Assembly: GCF_018861735.1 (NCBI RefSeq)
Contig: NZ_JAHLEB010000043.1
Span: 1 to 45,156 of the forward strand
Direction of reading: 5' to 3'
Source of the DNA: Clostridium lacusfryxellense
Lineage (GTDB): Bacteria; Bacillota; Clostridia; Clostridiales; Clostridiaceae
Length of the DNA stretch: 45,156 nucleotides
Shown piece after piece: positions 43,768 through 45,156 of this stretch; within the stretch, counting starts at the first letter, position 1, and every line of letters starts with the position of its first letter. The position numbers were made by a program, and so were the translations under genes. Under the pieces are notes generated by a model that was not told the origin of the DNA, did not search any database, and was given only the letters and a program-made list of their open reading frames with translations.

Positions 43768-44952
43768 ATGTTATCAAAATTTTTAATTTCAAAATTCATA
43801 AAGAATTATAAAGATGTTAATAATAAAAAAGTAAGAGATGAATATGGTTATTTAGGTGGAGTGGTTGGAATTATATTAAATTTAATTCTTTTTGCTACAA
43901 AACTAATAATAGGAATAATATCAAACAGTATAGCAGTTACTGCAGATGCCTTTAACAATTTATCAGATGTAGCCTCGTCAGTTATTACAATTCTAGGGTT
44001 TAAACTAGCCAGTAAACCTCCAGACAGGGAGCATCCTTTTGGACACGGAAGGCTTGAATATGTTTCTGGACTCATAGTTTCTTTTCTAGTGATTTTAGTA
44101 GGTTTCGAGTTTATTAAAACCTCCTTCGATAAAATAATTCATCCATCAAAAGTAATCTTTACTCTTATACCTTTTATATTAATATTAATATCCATAGGTT
44201 TTAAAATTTGGATTAGTAGATTTAATAAAACAATGGGTAAAGCTATAAATTCCTCTGCCCTTAAAGCTTCTTCAACTGATGCATTAACTGATGTATATAG
44301 TTCAAGTTGCGTCGCACTATCACTACTCTTATCTAAATGGGTTGATTTACCAATAGATGGATACATGGGAATGGTGGTATCACTCATAATAATGTATGCC
44401 GGTTATTCCCTTATTAGAGAAACTATCAATCCCTTACTTGGAGAAGCTCCTGATATGGACCTTGTAAATGGGCTTAAGGAAAAATTGCTATCATATGACT
44501 ATATTACAGGTTCCCATGATTTAGTTATCCATAACTATGGACCCGGCAGATGTATGGGTTCTATCCATGCCGAAGTTCCTTGCGATATTTCTATAGTTAA
44601 GATACATGAAATTATAGACAAAGCTGAAAAAGAAATTTCTGATGAATTCAGCATGTATCTAGTAATCCATATGGACCCCATAAATACTACTGATGAAGAG
44701 GTTAGCTTATGTCGCAATGAACTTTTAGATGTATTAAAGACTTTTTCTATAATAAAATCAATTCATGACTTTAGAATTGTAGGCGAAGGCGAACACAAAA
44801 ATCTAATATTTGACGTTGTAATTGATTTTAATCCTAGATTTTCAGAATGTGATGAATCAAATCTAGAAGAAGATATCAATAAAGAACTTAAAAAATTATA
44901 CCCTTTTTATAATGCTGTAATGACAATTGATAGAGATTATTTAGGCGTATAA
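43768..44952 (+). CDS. Cation diffusion facilitator (CDF) family transporter
   Basis: 394 residues with six transmembrane helices in the first ~220 residues and a cytoplasmic dimerisation domain after that. Metal-site motifs are visible: TADAFNNLSDVAS in helix 2, REHPFGHGRLEYVSG after it, and SSTDALTDVYSS in helix 5, giving the D-x-x-x-D pairs of the Zn/Mn/Fe-exporting CDF families. The C-terminal domain is longer than in minimal CDFs, with a second ferredoxin-like repeat (SIIKSIHDFRIVGEGEHKNLIFDVVI). It probably exports a divalent metal by proton antiport. The start has an AGAGGTG site. The metal cannot be told. Confidence 0.92.
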   Translation: MLSKFLISKFIKNYKDVNNKKVRDEYGYLGGVVGIILNLILFATKLIIGIISNSIAVTADAFNNLSDVASSVITILGFKLASKPPDREHPFGHGRLEYVSGLIVSFLVILVGFEFIKTSFDKIIHPSKVIFTLIPFILILISIGFKIWISRFNKTMGKAINSSALKASSTDALTDVYSSSCVALSLLLSKWVDLPIDGYMGMVVSLIIMYAGYSLIRETINPLLGEAPDMDLVNGLKEKLLSYDYITGSHDLVIHNYGPGRCMGSIHAEVPCDISIVKIHEIIDKAEKEISDEFSMYLVIHMDPINTTDEEVSLCRNELLDVLKTFSIIKSIHDFRIVGEGEHKNLIFDVVIDFNPRFSECDESNLEEDINKELKKLYPFYNAVMTIDRDYLGV

Positions 44953-44956
44953 AAAT

Positions 44957-45002
44957 CAAAAGTATATATTACTACAATTGCATTCGCTTCGCTAAGAACT
45001 CC
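44957..45002 (+). repeat. Half copy of the 26.9-kb palindromic repeat
   Basis: AAAGTATATATTACTACAAT then TGCATTCGCTTCGCTAAGAA matches the complement of the right arm at 26925-26972 with few differences. It lies directly after the CDF stop codon and before the IS3 end. The other arm is missing, perhaps removed by the IS3-type insertion. Confidence 0.6.
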
Positions 45003-45083
45003 TAAATTTATTTTTAATTAGCCCTCTAAAAAACATAAACTCGCTGTAATCTGTACCCTTTGTCAAGGACAATTTGAAAAAAA

Positions 45084-45156
45084 CTATACTAAATTATTAA
45101 GATGGTTTCTGTATTGAACAGGAGTCATCTTTTTCAAATCCCATTGATATCTATAT
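45084..45156 (-). CDS. C-terminal end of an IS3-family transposase (partial)
   Basis: The minus strand reads RYQWDLKKMTPVQYRNHLNNLV and a stop, the usual end of IS3/IS150-type OrfB (the Q-W-x-L-K-x-M-x-P-x-x-Y-R pattern). The rest lies beyond the window. Just downstream, TTGTCCTTGACAAAGGG (minus strand, around 45058-45074) looks like the terminal inverted repeat of such an element, so the IS end is near 45055. The frame is intact as far as seen. Confidence 0.82.
   Translation of the reverse strand, partial: YRYQWDLKKMTPVQYRNHLNNLV

Overview
The window looks like a chromosomal segment of a low-GC, endospore-forming, anaerobic Clostridium-type firmicute. The base composition is strongly AT-rich. 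It carries a GerA-type spore germinant receptor laid out as in Clostridium gerK loci, an oxygen-labile Fe-S L-serine dehydratase, desulfoferrodoxin, and three T-box-controlled aminoacyl-tRNA synthetase genes. Ribosome binding sites are strong AGGAGG types, with some TTG and GTG starts.

Layout. 1-3.8 kb (minus strand): the first codons of an unknown gene, the sdaAB-sdaAA serine dehydratase operon and a uridine-kinase-like nucleoside kinase. 3.9-6.1 kb (plus): a DUF421/DUF4363 membrane pair and class II fructose-bisphosphate aldolase. 6.1-7.15 kb: no intact gene, but a decayed IS1182-type transposase and two copies of a palindromic repeat. 7.1-8.3 kb (minus): a nucleoid-associated protein. 8.5-11.2 kb (plus): a compact set of CYTH protein, DUF5685 protein, J-domain protein and small membrane protein. 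11.3-14.2 kb: T-box and leuS. 14.2-19 kb: a RelQ-type alarmone synthetase, a DUF2225 protein, two exact DnaA boxes, a phosphoesterase, and a FhlB-like/FliK-like flagellar-export-related pair. 19.1-22 kb: tyrS with its T-box and an AlbA_2/ATPase-type regulator. 22.1-25.9 kb: the divergent gerKA-gerKC / gerKB locus. 25.9-31.7 kb: an ECF S-component, a 51-residue membrane protein, prfC, a repeat-rich gap, trpS with its T-box, desulfoferrodoxin and a small acidic orphan protein. 31.7-40.4 kb: one very large cyclic beta-1,2-glucan synthase-like gene. 40.5-42.2 kb: an IS1182-family element. 42.3-45.0 kb: an M18 aminopeptidase and a CDF cation transporter. The window ends in the 3' end of an IS3-family transposase.

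The most interesting signals are mostly outside ordinary genes. One is a dispersed palindromic element with long AT-rich arms and a conserved, apparently structured core; it has two full copies, one core-less copy and one half copy. Another is a pair of perfect DnaA boxes, one of them in the loop of a hairpin. A third is an IS1182 element that landed exactly in the loop of a transcription terminator with an 8-bp target duplication. A fourth is the DUF5685 protein, which has two aspartate-rich motifs reminiscent of class I isoprenoid synthases with a 4 x 18-bp in-frame minisatellite between them. No CRISPR array, tRNA, rRNA or prophage was seen. All family assignments were made by eye from motifs, without database searches.
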